A DNA stretch of 5,111 bases from Novosphingobium sp. (lineage in GTDB: Bacteria > Pseudomonadota > Alphaproteobacteria > Sphingomonadales > Sphingomonadaceae): positions 1-5,111 of the forward strand of contig JADYXV010000245.1 of assembly GCA_020853995.1 (NCBI GenBank). The letters run 5' to 3'. Shown here piece after piece: positions 4,792-5,111 of this stretch. Made by a program: the position numbers and the translations under genes. Each line of letters begins with the position of its first letter. Within the stretch, counting starts at the first letter, position 1. The notes beneath the pieces were generated by a model. That model ran no database searches. It saw only the letters and a list, made by a program, of their open reading frames with translations, and was not told the origin of the DNA.

Positions 4792-5111
4792 CTTCGTATC
4801 GGCGCAGATAACATCGGAAGATTTACGCCAGGCTGCCGCGCAAGGCTTCAGGTCTGTCATTTCCAATCGTCCTGATGATGAGGACGCGGATCAACTGTCC
4901 GCTGCTAGGGTGCGGGAACAGGCTCAGGCGTTCGGGCTGGCCTTTGCGCACATCCCGGTAACGCCGGGTGTGGTCACCGATGAAAATGTGGCGGCAATGG
5001 CTCAGGCGCTTGAGCAGATGCCGTCGCCTATCTTGGCCTTTTGCCGTACAGGCGCACGGTCGACCAAACTGTGGGAAATGGCAAAGGCTGCCAGCAACAA
5101 TTCTCCGGCAA
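4763..5111 (+). CDS. DUF442 / TIGR01244-family rhodanese-like sulfurtransferase (3' end cut by window)
   Basis: From the ATG at 4763, 116 codons are open to the window edge. PGFFVSAQITSEDL (8-21), GFRSVISNRPDDE (28-40), and then FAHIPVTPG (61-69) form the early part of the Blh-phosphatase/DUF442 fold. FCRTGARST (93-101) is the active loop with Cys94. The loop follows CxxGxR spacing, as in rhodaneses, rather than the longer CX5R of dual-specificity phosphatases, so transfer of sulfane sulfur through a Cys94 persulfide is the likely chemistry. In several Blh proteins this domain is fused in front of the MBL dioxygenase; here it is a separate gene four positions downstream of it. Family members of about 110-140 residues would be nearly complete at this point; I cannot tell whether another domain follows. 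AGGA at 4752-4755, seven bases from the ATG, supports the start. Confidence 0.88.
   Translation, partial: MTFKSIGPGFFVSAQITSEDLRQAAAQGFRSVISNRPDDEDADQLSAARVREQAQAFGLAFAHIPVTPGVVTDENVAAMAQALEQMPSPILAFCRTGARSTKLWEMAKAASNNSPA

Overview
The window looks like chromosomal DNA of an alphaproteobacterium, probably a sphingomonad (Novosphingobium- or Erythrobacter-like). This is inferred by eye from the moderately GC-rich composition, the codon use and the style of the three-helix DUF1499 protein; no rRNA or other marker gene is present. Nine protein-coding genes fill almost all of the sequence, and the first and last are cut by the window edges. I see no tRNA, rRNA, CRISPR array, insertion sequence or other mobile element, and no gene-free stretch longer than about 140 bases.

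Left part (1-1545). A minus-strand FAD-dependent oxidoreductase of the type often found fused to or beside SelD is divergent from a plus-strand membrane protein with a C-terminal DUF1499 domain. Between them lies a 136-base spacer with a perfect 9-bp inverted repeat.

Central and right part (1593-5111). This is a two-armed locus for handling sulfide, persulfide and peroxide. The leftward arm is a Prx6-type peroxiredoxin followed, through an ATGA overlap, by a BigR/SqrR-like ArsR-family repressor. The rightward arm runs in this order: a Blh/ETHE1-like MBL-fold persulfide dioxygenase; two halves of a YeeE/YedE-type sulfur-compound transporter; a small DUF2892 (YgaP-type) membrane protein; and a DUF442/TIGR01244 rhodanese-like sulfurtransferase running off the right edge. 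Stop and start codons overlap at the first two junctions. The arms share a 108-base spacer in which overlapping divergent promoter candidates surround an AT-rich TTACA-N7-TGTAA dyad, a good candidate operator.

Proposed working, by analogy with bigR-blh loci: the transporter halves move thiosulfate or another sulfur species across the membrane, the rhodanese-like and DUF2892 proteins relay sulfane sulfur, the dioxygenase oxidises persulfide to sulfite, and the peroxiredoxin removes peroxides (possibly also persulfides). The repressor would shut both arms until reactive sulfur or oxidant inactivates it.

The most notable details are: (a) the repressor has Ser31 where BigR/SqrR have the first sensing cysteine; (b) a run of eight G sits at the junction of the two transporter halves, where a one-base slip would fuse them in frame; (c) a 13-bp GC-rich stem places the ribosome-binding site and start codon of the rhodanese-like gene in its loop; (d) the peroxiredoxin is translationally coupled to the repressor.
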